This document shows positions 22,013-32,813 of a stretch of DNA of 64,000 nucleotides, in pieces. The stretch spans positions 3,119,234 through 3,183,233 of the forward strand of contig NC_066337.1 of NCBI RefSeq assembly GCF_022539315.1, in the 5' to 3' direction. Origin of the DNA: Serinus canaria. Its lineage: Eukaryota; Chordata; Aves; Passeriformes; Fringillidae. The position numbers and the translations under genes were made by a program. The notes beneath the pieces were generated by a model, which was not told where the DNA came from, ran no database searches, and was given only the letters and a program-made list of their open reading frames with translations. How positions within the stretch are numbered: the first letter of the stretch is position 1; each line of letters opens with the position of its first letter.

Positions 22013-23269
22013 GCTGGAGCGTTGCAGCAGCACTTAGATGCCATGGAAACAGGCGACATTCCACCACCCACGCTCCCCCAAGCCAGCTCTGTTATTCAGC
22101 AGAAATGCAGATGGACCAGCAGCTGGCCCAGAGGAAACCTCCTCCTCCTGGGTGAAGGATGGGCAACATTTGGCAAACCTCTGCTCCCAACTCTGTTTTA
22201 TGAGCACTGAGGTGTCAGCAGCCACTGTCTGGGTTTTGTCCCCCGAAAATATTTCCCAGCCCATGCCATCCCACCAGGACACATCACTGAATGCCACCTG
22301 TGGGCTCTTCTCTAGATATTCTTCTCTGCTGGGACCCAAAAGGCTGCAGGCAGGTGCAAGGGAGCACATCCCCAAGGTGCAAAAGACTCCTGTATTGCAC
22401 AGAGATGCTAAAAACCCCAGCCAGGATTACCAAAATGGCTGTGAAACAAAGATGTTCCTCTCCTGAACACTGAGTCTAATCCCATCCACGTACAGTCTCC
22501 CCCACTGCCCTCCCTGAGCAGGAGAGGGACTGACCTGTAACTCATCCCACCTCCACCAAGCTGCAAGAATTATTCATCATTGTGCCAAGCTATCAATTTC
22601 CCAAACACATCCCAACTGGCCACGCCACAGGTAATTAGAGGCCACAGCCACCAGTGATTCAGGAGGGTGAGCACTGAGTGCAGGATCCAGGAGTGCCCTG
22701 GGAAATGATGGGACCCTGTGGGTCATGCTGGTTCATCTGCACATGATTGGCTTAATCAGAAATAAGACTGACAATAGAGCAGAAATTTGAGCTGCAGACC
22801 AGGTCACACAGGCCAGCTTGGCAGGAGACAAAGGAAATCAGAAATGTCACTAGCAGGTCTATAATAATTGCGTAACTATTTCAGATAATAATTTCACAGC
22901 AGAATTTTTCCCTGGCTTCCTACCCTATACAAATCCCAAATCAAGGCTAAATTAAGGGGCTCAAATGCCTGAAGATTTTGACAATGCAGAACAAAACCAG
23001 TAAGGGACACCCTCACACTGATCTCCACTAGGATGGAGGGACAGGGCCACCAGGAGCCAGAGGCAACCAGAGAAAAGCACAAACACGTCCCTGGCTAGCA
23101 AAGGACACGGCTCCACACCACTTTTGTCATCTTTCCCTGTTCAGCAGACAAGCTCCTTGGTCACTGCAGAGGACCAGGGCCGTGGAGAGCAATTCTGAGC
23201 CGTCTCTGCCTGCAACCTGTATTTGTTGCTCCCTTGAGTGGCTGCCTCAGACAGGCTTTACTGTATTTT
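22013..23269. other. Unique non-coding sequence
   Basis: No gene or repeat recognised. Overlapping plus- and minus-strand open frames (22034-22375 minus, 22038-22466 plus) are mirror images of each other and have no recognised product. Confidence 0.5.
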
Positions 23270-24055
23270 AGACCTGACATTACCCAGCAGGCAGTGAAAA
23301 CTGGCTACTCATTAACTTTGCCAAGATGGGAGCAGCTCCCATAAAAGCCACTGAAACCACTCCAGCATTCGGGGTGTGTGTCATTTAGCTGTGATGTGTC
23401 CCTCTTGCTGTTTGGCTTTTCCCTTTCCCTTCGGTTTTATTTTTACGTGGTGACATTTGGAAGAGAAAGCCATTGAAAGCGGCAATATTGGACACTCAAT
23501 TCCTGGCTCCCTCACTGTCACTTAGCAGAAAACATTCAGAAATTTAATATTTGATCTTCCACCTCCTCTTTGATCACCTTTTTGTGCCTTTACCACTCCA
23601 AGGACAAAGTGGCTTAATAAATTGCAGAAATGGGCTGAGGAGGCTGCTCCGAGAGGGATTCAAAGCAAAGGCAGAAATCAGATGTACAAATAACTCTCTA
23701 GCCAAGGTTTTGGCAGAGATGTCAAGAGATTTGTGTACTTGGTGTTTTCTCAGGCCAAATTTCCCAGAGAGGGACTCTGGCTGGTAAAGAGAGAGTTAAA
23801 TAAAGCTTAATCGAGGCAAATAGTTAGCAGGTAATGGATTGCTGAATATTCAGCCGATGAGGCAGTGCTCAGCTCATGTCTGTAGCCACCAGCAGCATCA
23901 TCCACTGATGGATTTATCCCAATCTACCACTAATATCTGCAATATGCTTCTAACATCTGCTAACCACTTATTAACTCTATACAGACTCCTCAAGAGCTAT
24001 CAATAACCCTAACTTTAATAAGAAGGGTGACCTCGTAGCCAGCATCAGGACAGAA
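23270..24055. promoter_or_regulatory. Weak candidate conserved non-coding block
   Basis: Pieces with regulatory-type words sit at 23270-23340 (CTACTCATTAACTTTGCC), 23440-23500 (TTTTTACGTGGTGACATTTGG, split; GCGGCAATATTGGAC) and 23795-23870 (GTTAAATAAAGCTTAATCGAGG, split; GCTGAATATTCAGCCGATGA). Within the last piece GCTGAATATTCAGC is a perfect 14-bp palindrome at about 23841-23854. There is no coding signal. Confidence 0.3.
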
Positions 24056-24672
24056 ATGTCATTCAATCAACTTTTCTGGCTGGGCTGTTTTCCTCTGCCA
24101 GAAACCTCCTGGGAGCATCAGGCAGGACAGAGCAGCGCGTTCAAGGTCAGAGAGTCCTCAACCAGCCCTGTCCTTGGACTGCAGAGCCCCAAACTTCAAG
24201 GCAGGGCCATATATCAGACTGCATGTCCTTCCTTTGAGCTCCTCGGTGGCCACTACACAGTTGATATTCACCTTTCAACCATAAAAAAAAATTTTCATGA
24301 TGAGATCAAGCGCAGTGACCTCATTCTGCATGCACCAGCTTCCCATGCTAGAGCAGATATTTTACTCTTTGCAGATGTGAAGTGAAAAGCGTGTGTTGAG
24401 GGGAGGCACCACAGTGAGAGCCGTGGGGAAGGATGGCACAGAAGTCACATTTTCTTTCCATGAAGGAAGCATCCTCCTTCTCCACAGCCTGCTCAGCTGC
24501 ATGGGGAGTGCTCACAGGAAGGAGGACATGGGACAGAACCCTGCTGCCTTTTCCTCACCCTCACTGATGGTTCCTCTCTGGTGCTGTGGGTGCCAGCACG
24601 TCCCCAAGCCCTAATGTCACGTGTCACAATGTGCTGACATTCCATGGAGCTCCCCTTGTATACCTCCATGAC
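24056..24672. other. Unique non-coding sequence
   Basis: No gene or repeat recognised. A plus-strand frame of 109 codons (24056-24385) has no known relative and no splice partner. Confidence 0.5.
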
Positions 24673-24673
24673 A

Positions 24674-24735
24674 CTCCCCACTGTACAGATGGGGAAACTG
24701 AGGCAGGCTGGGTCACAGCAGATGGGCTCCTGCTG
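24674..24735 (+). repeat. MIR-like SINE fragment
   Basis: CACTGTACAGATGGGGAAAC followed by TGAGGCAGGCTGGGTCACA matches the 'tttacagatggggaaactgaggca...ggtcaca' core of amniote MIR-type SINEs. Only the core is preserved. Confidence 0.55.
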
Positions 24736-25384
24736 CCTTCAGTGCTGCTTCCAGCTCACATCCCAAGGTCAATGTGCCAGCAGCATTCACACATCCTGCA
24801 GGGATGGAATTCACAAGGCAAAGCCCAATTCCTCCACTAACTTGAGTCACAGGCAATCTGCAAGCCAATGGATTTGTGTTCCAGCAAAAGTTTGAGTCCC
24901 CAACTAAAACAACTGTGCCCCATCCTGTCCAAAGGGGATGCTATGCCAGCTTATGGAGCAAACACCCCGTTTGCCCATCGCTACTCCTTCCAAAATAAAC
25001 AGGTTTATGATCACGCCATCATTCCATCGGTCCAAGGCTCTCATGGAAAAACCCAGCCTGCACCGTGGCCAGCACCACCACCCCGCGCTCCGCAGACCGG
25101 CTGCAGATCTGTCACCATTTCAAGAGCCACTTTCTGCATCCCAACCATCCAACACAACTCTGCCAACCTCTACCACCTGTTCTGCTTTGGCCTGCACCAC
25201 CACAGCCCTCGGTGGGCAGAAAAGGCCCTGGCATGGCGCGGATCCTTGCGGGGTTTGCAGCTCCGTGGCAGCGCCGGCAGGCACAGCTGGCTGGATGCTG
25301 CTGCATCCCACACCGCTGCGCCGGGGAATGGCCATTGCAGCACCAAATTAACGGTGCATCTGCTCCTCGCTGCAGACGCCGCCG
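24736..25384. other. Unique non-coding sequence
   Basis: No gene recognised. The 176-codon plus-strand frame at 24868-25398 overlaps two other frames of 120-140 codons on the same strand and one of 147 on the other. Such multi-frame openness in GC-rich DNA argues against any of them being real. Confidence 0.5.
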
Positions 25385-25580
25385 AGAGTGGGCTGTAATT
25401 TCGTCTCCGATCCCCCAAATAATGTTTGTTGTCGTGCTGTAATCTTGGCAATCAATGTAACAGCTGAACAGATCGTTTCGGCTGAAATATTTGCTAAACA
25501 CGCGAAGACCTTGAAACCACACCTCAGCGTGTGCGCATTGTGTGCGGAATTGCACGCTGAACTAAATAAGGGCTGGGTGG
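25385..25580. promoter_or_regulatory. Candidate conserved element retaining many CpGs
   Basis: Within about 160 bp (25401-25560) I count 11 CpGs in otherwise CpG-poor DNA. Examples are AATTTCGTCTCCGATCC, GTTGTCGTGCTG, GATCGTTTCGGCTG, ACACGCGAAGACC, CAGCGTGTGCGC and GTGCGGAATTGCACGC. Non-CpG words include AATCAATGTAACAGC and AAATAATGTTTG. Both strands are open across it in at least one frame (85 and 93 codons). Neither peptide is recognised, and the open frames run on into ordinary sequence. I favour a non-coding constrained element over an exon. Confidence 0.42.
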
Positions 25581-27705
25581 GGGGAGACATGGGGGGAGCT
25601 GCCAGCCAATTAAAACACAAAAACAACAAGGAAACAAAAAACTAAACACCAAACCCCTGTGAGTTTATCTGCAGCACCTTTCACCAGCAACACCCTATTT
25701 CCTGTAAACCAGGGAAAACAAAGCTTGAAGCACTCTTTGGAGCACTCCACTGTCCAAGATGGATCAAGTGAAATGTGTATGCAAGGCTCTCAGAAGCAAA
25801 ATTTAATGGTCACAAAAATCAATTGGCCAAACCAGCTGCACGCATATTAACCTCCTGATGTCCCTCTCACTGAGTGCTACCTTAACTACAGGCAGCTATA
25901 AATAGGCTAAGCCACAAAATGTTTTTATTTAGGGAATTTAGCAAGAGCTGCTTTTTTGATTTCTGTGTTTAGCCTGCTTGAAATGCCAGCCTGGGAAATG
26001 AAAGCAGCAGATTAGTGAAGACAAAGCCGCAGGTGACCAGGTTACACTCATGGCCACACTATCAACCACCTGCACGTCCTTCTGCAAGTCATGGTACTGT
26101 GATATTTCCCTTTTTCTTCTTCAAGACCTGTGTTTATTTTGAAATCAGCTTTCTGACAGAAAGAATCTGACTTGGATACAACAGCTGGGCTGCAGGACCC
26201 CAACTGGGGCTGGGGTTCCCAGGCATTAACTTAACATTTACCTGAAATAACACAAGGTCTTTGGGGACAAGAAAGGAAAGTTGCTCCTTTTTTGGTTAAA
26301 CTTTTGTGTTTCCAAGGTTTTGATTTCTTCTAGCACTGCAAAGCATTTGTATAAATTAGTGCAGACATCTGAGATACATCAAATTTGACAGGCCTGGGGC
26401 AAGTTCAAACTTCTGATCACAACATCCATCACAAACACTGAGCTATTTATCAACAATTGATCAAAATGAAGAGGGAGAACAAAACCTTTCACTTCAGTAA
26501 TTGATACCTGAGGACTGACAAGAGCAGGTCCACCACCTCCCCCTCAAGACTGCAGATTGCTTAGTTGACCCCCAAGACTTCATTCCATTAAAGCACCTCA
26601 CCAAATGTGAATCTTTGGGAGATCTGACACCACAGAAGGAAAAAAACATCTCATGGACCTGCTCAAGCTCCACCTTTGACCCTGCAATTCAATCATGCAA
26701 ACCCCCTGATGACCTCAGTGTAAGAAGTAGCTGGAAGAGGTTGGATGACCAGAGATGTGACTGATGGAAACAGGGTCTGGGATTCTGGATAAGAGGAGTC
26801 ACTCTCTGCTCTGCCACGGCCTCCCAGGGAGGCCTGACACATCACCCAGGCTCCCTGGTCTCATCCCCAGCGGGGCTGGTATCTCTTTTAGGGGAAAAAA
26901 AGCATATTTGCAAGTCTGGAGTGCCAAGATATGACAGAAGAATGGGCAAAATCCTTTCAGTGAGACCCAGGCAGCTTTTTAATCCTCCAAGCAGCAGATC
27001 ACAGCTGCTGAATCACAGCGCTCTTGACTGGGATTCAAAAGAGAGAATTTTGGGTCACTGGGCACCTCCATGGTGATGTGTCAGGCTCAATTCCTTGGCT
27101 GTGACATCCCTTCCATTTCTAAACATCTCATTCAGTGGGGTTTCAACCATCTGCACTGCACAGGGACTTGTCTCCAGCCTGGGCTGCAAATCTGGCTGGG
27201 ATAAAACTGGCAGGAGCCAAGGAGTGAAGCCAAGGGGACAATGGCCTGGAGCCAGGAGAGCCACACCAGCACCAGCAGCACCACCACGGTGCCCTGATCC
27301 CAGGGACTGGGCACTTCCCTCCCCGGAGGAGAGGAGGGAAACACTTTGCACGTCTTTATCACGCCACAGCCTCTAATCCAGCAGCGGGAGCCAACCTGGC
27401 TTGCCCGGATCCCTCGCGGAGACACGAGCCTGCCAACCTGCTGAGAAGCAAAGGCTGCCAGCACTCCCAGCCTTGGCAGCTCTCCCAAGGTGGAGAAGCA
27501 ATGGGCTTTCCCTGGAGGCACCAGGCAGACAAAGGAAGCCCCGTGCTTCCTACAAGGCGTGCATGGCCCTTGCCAGAGGACATGTGTCCCCAACAATTCC
27601 CTGTCGGGCCACACGACTCCAAGGGAGCTGTGACACAACTCATTGCAACGAGGCTCATGGAAGCCATGGGCGCCAACCATGGCAAGAAAAAGCATTGTTT
27701 TCTTT
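25581..27705. other. Unique non-coding sequence
   Basis: No gene or repeat recognised. The GC-rich part 27055-27700 carries antiparallel open frames of up to 187 codons with no domain. The run 25900-25990 is AT-rich and could belong to a small regulatory element. Confidence 0.5.
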
Positions 27706-27731
27706 AAAAAAAAAAAAATTAAAAAAAAATT
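27706..27731 (+). repeat. A-rich tract
   Basis: A13, TT, A9, TT at the left edge of an AT-rich block. Simple sequence. Confidence 0.9.
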
Positions 27732-28345
27732 AGCTGCTTGCCACGCATTTGCTAATTACTCATCAGATTTTCTAATGAAGGTGCTGTGCTGAGCACTGGG
27801 AGACAGAAGGATTTTCTGCTAAAATCAAACAGGGAGTAAGTGCAGCGTTTACCAAGGGATAGGCAGCTTCAAAGCTTTCCCTTCCACTTAGATTTTAAGC
27901 ACTTCTACAAAAGAACATTGATTTTGGGTTAAATTGACTGATTTTATTCATAGCTGGTTCGTATGGTGTATTCAAAAGACAAATTGTACGAGACTGCAAG
28001 CTATGGATCAGCTCTGATAATTCAGAGTCCTCTTTCCTCTTTCTCTTTTTATTTTTTTATTTTCCCCCTAAATATTTTCCATGCTTATAATTTGCTATTA
28101 TTTGGCCCCTGCCTGGACAGAAAAGGCATTTTCACAGTATGGGAGCCTGTCTTTGAAGGAAAGGTATTATATTTTAATGCCAATTACAACAGAAGTAGGA
28201 ATCAGACATCCCTGCAACCCTTTAGAGCTCCTGCATAGCAAATGGCCTATTTGGGGAGGGGATGTGTGTTTTGTTCAGAGACATTATATTTATGCAGAGA
28301 GTTTATTGACTCCAATTTAGTTGAAATATATAATAAACATGTGTA
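27732..28345. promoter_or_regulatory. Candidate conserved non-coding block
   Basis: AT-rich and repeat-free, with GCATTTGCTAATTACTCATC, GATTTTCTAATGAAGG, TTGACTGATTTTATTCATAG, GGTTCGTATGG, TTGTACGAGAC, TCTGATAATTCAG and TTTATGCAGAGAG. TAATTA and ATTTGC cores near one another are typical of POU/homeodomain enhancers. No exon is recognised. Confidence 0.35.
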
Positions 28346-28595
28346 TCAAGCACTAAACACTTGTGACAAAGATCAGCTCTAATCCCTCAGGTGCACTGCT
28401 GTAGCTGTTAAGAGAAGTGCTAGATGAATACTCCTTAAAAATATCACAGGCCAGGAATATTTAAGGCATAGGCAGCAGGTCTGGGTCATGCTGCCAGCTG
28501 CCTTTGACATGCAGGAGGCAGCATCAGCTCCTGCCACCCCAGCACAGGTCACCAGAAATGTCCCAAAATATCCTCCCAGGCTGACTTCAGCACAT

Positions 28596-28616
28596 CCCCC
28601 CCCACACACACACACA
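28596..28616 (+). repeat. C8 and (CA)7 microsatellite
   Basis: Eight C residues leading into seven CA dinucleotides. A potentially polymorphic simple repeat. Confidence 0.9.
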
Positions 28617-28697
28617 GCTGGACAGTTGCAAACAGCTGGATGCAAACCAAAGCAGCCTTGTCCCTGCAAGTCATGGTCTGAGGCTGGGCAGCTCAGC

Positions 28698-28736
28698 CAC
28701 TGTGACTCTGTTTCCCCATGGCAATGGGGATGTTGA
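28698..28736 (-). repeat. Possible MIR-like scrap
   Basis: CTGTGACTCTGTTTCCCCAT followed by GGCAATGGGGATG resembles the reverse complement of the MIR core 'catccccattt...atggggaaac'. It is too short for certainty. Confidence 0.3.
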
Positions 28737-28834
28737 AAGCCAGTGGTCAGAGGAATTCAAGGGGGAATTGTTTGCAAAACGTATCTGAGGAGTTAAGATA
28801 TCAGCTGCTAAATTAATATCTGCATATTGGAATT

Positions 28835-29228
28835 AATATCAACTCTTGGAATCATTGGAAAAGCCCTGCAAGACCATCGATCCCCACCATGTCCCCAGCC
28901 CAGAGCACTGAGTGTCACATCCAGGCATTCCTTGGACACCTCCAGGGATGGGGACTCCAAACCTCCCTGGGCAGCCCTTTCCAATCCCTTTCCATGGGGA
29001 AAATCCTGCTGTTGTCCACCCTGACCCTGCCCTGGCCCAGCCTGAGGCCGTTCCCTCTGCTCCTGTCCCTGTTCCCTGGGAGCAGAGCCTGTCCCCCCCG
29101 GCTGTCCCCTCCTGTCAGGAGCTGTGCAGAGCCACAAGGGCCCCCCTGAGCCTCCTTTGCTCCAGGCTGAGCCCTACCAGTTTCCTCATCTGCTCCTCAC
29201 AGGATCTCCAGAGCCTTCACCATTAACT
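28835..29228 (-). mobile_element. CR1 LINE 3'-region fragment
   Basis: The plus strand shows TTGGAATCATTGGAAAAGCC, CTGCAAGACCATCGATCCC, TTGGACACCTCCAGGGATGG, GACTCCAAACCTCCCTGGGC, AGCCCTTTCCAATCCCTTT, then CCCAGCCTGAGGCCGTTCCC and the run to GATCTCCAGAGCC. This is the reverse complement of a CR1 3' region of nearly 400 bp. It is GC-rich relative to its flanks and has no intact coding part. Long plus-strand open frames inside it (to 104 codons) are by-products. Confidence 0.88.
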
Positions 29229-30335
29229 TTGGTTCCATTCCACATTTTCCTATAGTAGCAACACAAACCTAAAATGGCAAAATCCTTCCATCCCCATACC
29301 ATGAAAGGCTGCAAGACTCATTTTATTAACTAGGAGGAAGAGAAACTTAAACTATCAAAAATATTTCTCTCAAAACCAAAAGTCTGGTGACCCCAAACAA
29401 TTCTTGGGTTGAACCCACTGGATTGTTTCAGAAACGGAAGAATTGAACAACTTCAAAAGATGCTGAAACACAAAAACATGCAGAGCATTTGGTTCAAAGG
29501 CCCATCACAGGGTTTCCTTCTGTTTTATTCAAACCCTTTGGGAATATATTTAAATAAATGAAATCTAAACAAAACAGTGGTGTTTGCAGGGAGTGGGGCT
29601 GAGCTTTTCACCCCTCCTTTTTTTTTTTTTTAAAGGAATTTTGTCATCCAGCAAATGAGCAAGAAAATGTGTTATTCACTGAGCTCTACTTAATGTGCTG
29701 AATACAAAATAATAAATAAATAAAAGGAGTATACAAGTGCATCAATCTGAACATATAATGAGAGCCTGGTGGTGATGAATTTGAGGGATGCAGGACAAAC
29801 CACCACTGAGAATTGTGTAGGGACCAGGATTCATTGTTGTGCCATACACACACTCCCCAGTGGATGCTGAGGAATTAGGGGTGGCTTCTGCAGCTGTGGA
29901 CAATCCAGAGGAACATGTACAATAAGGCTGTTCATGTCACACCCTGAACATGGAGGAAAAGAAGGGAGAAGAGGGCACAGACTACAGAGCATCAGGTCAG
30001 GAGTGCTGTTCCTTTAGCTGGATTTTCTACTGATCTGGAATTAGAGAACTAAATACCTTCAAAAACAACATTCCAAATCTCTCTGCATTCCAAGTACAAT
30101 TAGATTCTCAGCAGTCAACCACTACAACCACCTACCACTCACAACCCTTGAACAGGAGGTGGGATTTTGACCAACCCAGGAGCATCCCTTTCTTTTTTCC
30201 CCTGAAGTCCAGCTCCTGAGTCCAGCATCCTCCCTTCCCCAACAGCCAAAATCCCACCAATTTTTGCCACATCCTGGCACCTGATGTCTCAATTTGCAGC
30301 CTGGGATGCCAGGCATGTCTGGAAAGCTCCTCTGT
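29229..30335. other. Unique non-coding sequence with simple runs
   Basis: No gene recognised. T14 lies at 29618-29631, and an ATAAATAAATAAATAAAAGG run lies at about 29709-29728. The rest is ordinary. Confidence 0.5.
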
Positions 30336-30670
30336 TATCATTTCAGGGCACCCGATGCTGCTAATTGATACACCATAATACTCTCATTTACTCAGCATCA
30401 AGCTGGAGCGTTGATAATTGATGGATTGGTTTGCCTTTGATGATCTGCAAAATTAAAAGCCACAACTCTGCAAGATGCTGAGGATCCCATGTGAGAGCCT
30501 GCAAACTCCTGAGCTCCCAGTGCAGCTGAGCAGAAAGGAAAGGCACTCAGGACCAGGCAGGGCTGGACCTTAATTCAACAGCCCCCATGACTTTGTGGAG
30601 CTGTATCTATTAATATGGATTTAATTGTGGGTTTATATCTTATTATTGTCAAGTGAAATGAAATTAGGAG
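30336..30670. promoter_or_regulatory. Candidate conserved element with TGAT/ATTA site cluster
   Basis: Left core: GCACCCGATGCTGCTAATTG, CACCATAATACTC, then GCGTTGATAATTGATGGATT, in which TGATAATTGATGG is a PBX/HOX-type arrangement (two TGAT cores around ATTA). Right core: CTATTAATATGGATTTAATT and GTTTATATCTTATTATTGTC. It is repeat-free with no exon signal. Confidence 0.38.
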
Positions 30671-31224
30671 GAAGGAGATGCTGTTCCTCCAGGGAGCATC
30701 TGCATTTCCAGTCCCAGAGAGCTTTAACTTCTGGAAGAGGGCAAATAGACAATAAATGTCAATAAGAACATCTCTTTTCTGCTCTTTTTTTCATTAAAAA
30801 AATGCTTCCTGCAAAAACCCACAAAGCCCATGGGACTGCAGGCATGGAACTGTGCACTCCTACCCAGTTTCATGATGCTTTTCTGAGAGGAGCTGCTTTA
30901 TTCCAGCCCAGCTACCCTAGGATACATCCTGGAGAACATCAAGTGCAGAACAGCACAACAACCTGTGCCACAAACCAGTTGCTGAGTGTTTTTCCCCCAG
31001 CACGTTCAGCAAACTGCATGGCTGGCTATGGAGGAGGGGGGAATGTCTGGCCAGGCTGACATTAATCAAAACAGGATTTCTTGAATGGGTTTTACAGATT
31101 TCTGGCCCAGCACTGCACAGCACATTCACGAGGTCAAGGAGACGTATGCTTGAAGGATGGCAGTTGCATGGCTCCTCTCAGACTCAAAGTCACTCAATCC
31201 ATACTTTCCCTCAATATATTATTG
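30671..31224. other. Unique non-coding sequence
   Basis: No gene or repeat recognised. Confidence 0.5.
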
Positions 31225-31660
31225 CTTCCTCAGAACAACTCCCCCATTTGCAAATTATGATTAACACTCTAATCTTGGCATAATTACTCCTGCCTTTCAA
31301 ACCACACCAAAAAAAGAAAGAGAAAGGGGAGGAGCGCCGAGGAGCCGATGTCCCACTGTCACGCCAGCGTTTCAGAGCCAGCTGTCCACGAGACAAGTCA
31401 CGACAGCAGCGCTGTCCACCTGCTTGGGAACAATGTCACAGGAACTGAGGAGGACACTGGCCATCTGCATATATTCCCCTCATTACTGTCTCTCCAGCTC
31501 AAGTCACCACGGCTTATCGGGTTTTAAGTCACAGCAAGGTCATTGCAACCAAAGTTCTCCCGTTCGCTTCCCAGAATTTGTTCTAGTTATTCCTATCTGG
31601 ATACTCATATTATTGCCATTAAATTATGATAATTTAAGCATCCTGCGTTCTGGGTGAAGC
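31225..31660. promoter_or_regulatory. Candidate conserved non-coding element
   Basis: Contains CAAATTATGATTAACACTC, GGCATAATTACTCC, a CpG-bearing centre (GGAGCGCCGAGGAGCCGATG, GTCACGCCAGCG, CACGACAGCAGCGC), GCTTATCGGGTTTTAAGTC, CCCGTTCGCTTCC and CCATTAAATTATGATAATTT. The mix of retained CpGs and TAAT/ATTA cores matches other candidate enhancers in the window. Confidence 0.37.
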
Positions 31661-32644
31661 AGACAGAGATATCCAGTCAGGATTCCTGCCAGAAACACGG
31701 GCTGGCTGCACCTCCTGAGTATCTCTTAATTATCTCTTTCTCTTTCTGGTGGGGAAAGGTCTGAGCTCAGGTGAGTGCTCCCTGCTCTCTTCTATTTGAT
31801 TCAATTCTCCGGCTCATGAAATATGCTCCTGCTTCCTTCGAAGGACAAATGAAATGAAACAGCCTCTTGGAAGGAGACAAACGACAGAGGATACGGGTGA
31901 AGACATAATTCAAGAGACTTTGGGAAAGTCGGATGGTGATTTTGAAAAGTACTCAAGGAATTAATCCAGGAATGAAAGAAACAGAGAAGGAAGTCAATTA
32001 ATTCACTGCAGCAGTGCGTGGACCTCTGACTGGAAGTCAGCTGCAAGGAGTGCCCAGGGAGGCTGAAAGGCACTACAGACATTGTATTTTTTAAAAAAGG
32101 GGCTGAAAGGTGATTTTTTTAATGCACAGAGAGAGGATGTGGAGCTGGAACAGCACTAAGGAGGTGGGCAAGAGAAAGAGCCACCAGGCTTCACCTTTTC
32201 TCCTCCCTTTGGTGAGCCCCACCTTGGCTCTGAAGGGAGGTCCCTTGGGTGATGAAATTTGGCATCACAGTGTGCCTAACAGCAGCTACAAAGGACTGTG
32301 ATGTGACTTCAAAGACAGACAGAGCAGGAAAAAGGGATCTCTAGGAGGTAGGAAAGGACAGCTGGGCACTGAGCAGCACAGGTGATGCAGGGCTGAGAGA
32401 GGAAGTCAAAAGGATTTTGGCAGAGAGGTGAGTGGACAGATGGAGTGTCCTCAGGGCAGCCAGGAGCAGCCACCACCCATGGAAAACTCCTCCACAAATA
32501 TCAAGACCATCACTGGGGGAAGGAAAAAGCAACACCTGGGATCAACACTGGCCAACTTCTGTCCCTTGAGATCTCTGGAAATAACAGACTCTCCTGGGAG
32601 CCAGAACTGGGTCATCTCCAACAGCACAGACCAGCAACCAAACC
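31661..32644. other. Unique non-coding sequence
   Basis: No gene or repeat recognised. Purine-rich stretches are interspersed at 31840-32110. Confidence 0.5.
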
Positions 32645-32813
32645 CAGAATCCCAGAATGGCTTTGGTTGGGAGGGACCTTAAGGCTCATCTTGTTCCAAT
32701 GCCCCTGCCACGAGCAGGGACACCTTCCACTGGAAGGAACAATTCCAGGGATGGGCTGGGGCAGCCACAGCTTCTCTGGGCACATTTCAGTGGATAACAC
32801 TTTAACCACCCTC
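32645..32813 (-). mobile_element. CR1 LINE 3'-end fragment
   Basis: The plus strand reads CAGAATCCCAGAATGGCTTT, GGTTGGGAGGGACCTTAAGG, CTCATCTTGTTCCAATGCCC, CACGAGCAGGGACACCTTCC, then TTCCAGGGATGGGCTGGGGC and AGCCACAGCTTCTCTGGGC. This is the reverse complement of a CR1 3' end. Compared with the usual order, the part between the CCTTCCACT and CCAGGGATGG landmarks is shortened, implying an internal deletion. Confidence 0.85.

Noticed and set aside
25388..25645. Coding exon in the CpG-retaining element
   Set aside because: Frames are open on both strands and run on past the element. No protein family is recognised, and no paired splice sites fit the CpG-rich core. Kept only as a non-coding candidate.
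27132..27695. 187-codon minus-strand open frame
   Set aside because: GC-rich interval that is open in several frames on both strands; no recognisable motif, signal peptide or splice structure.
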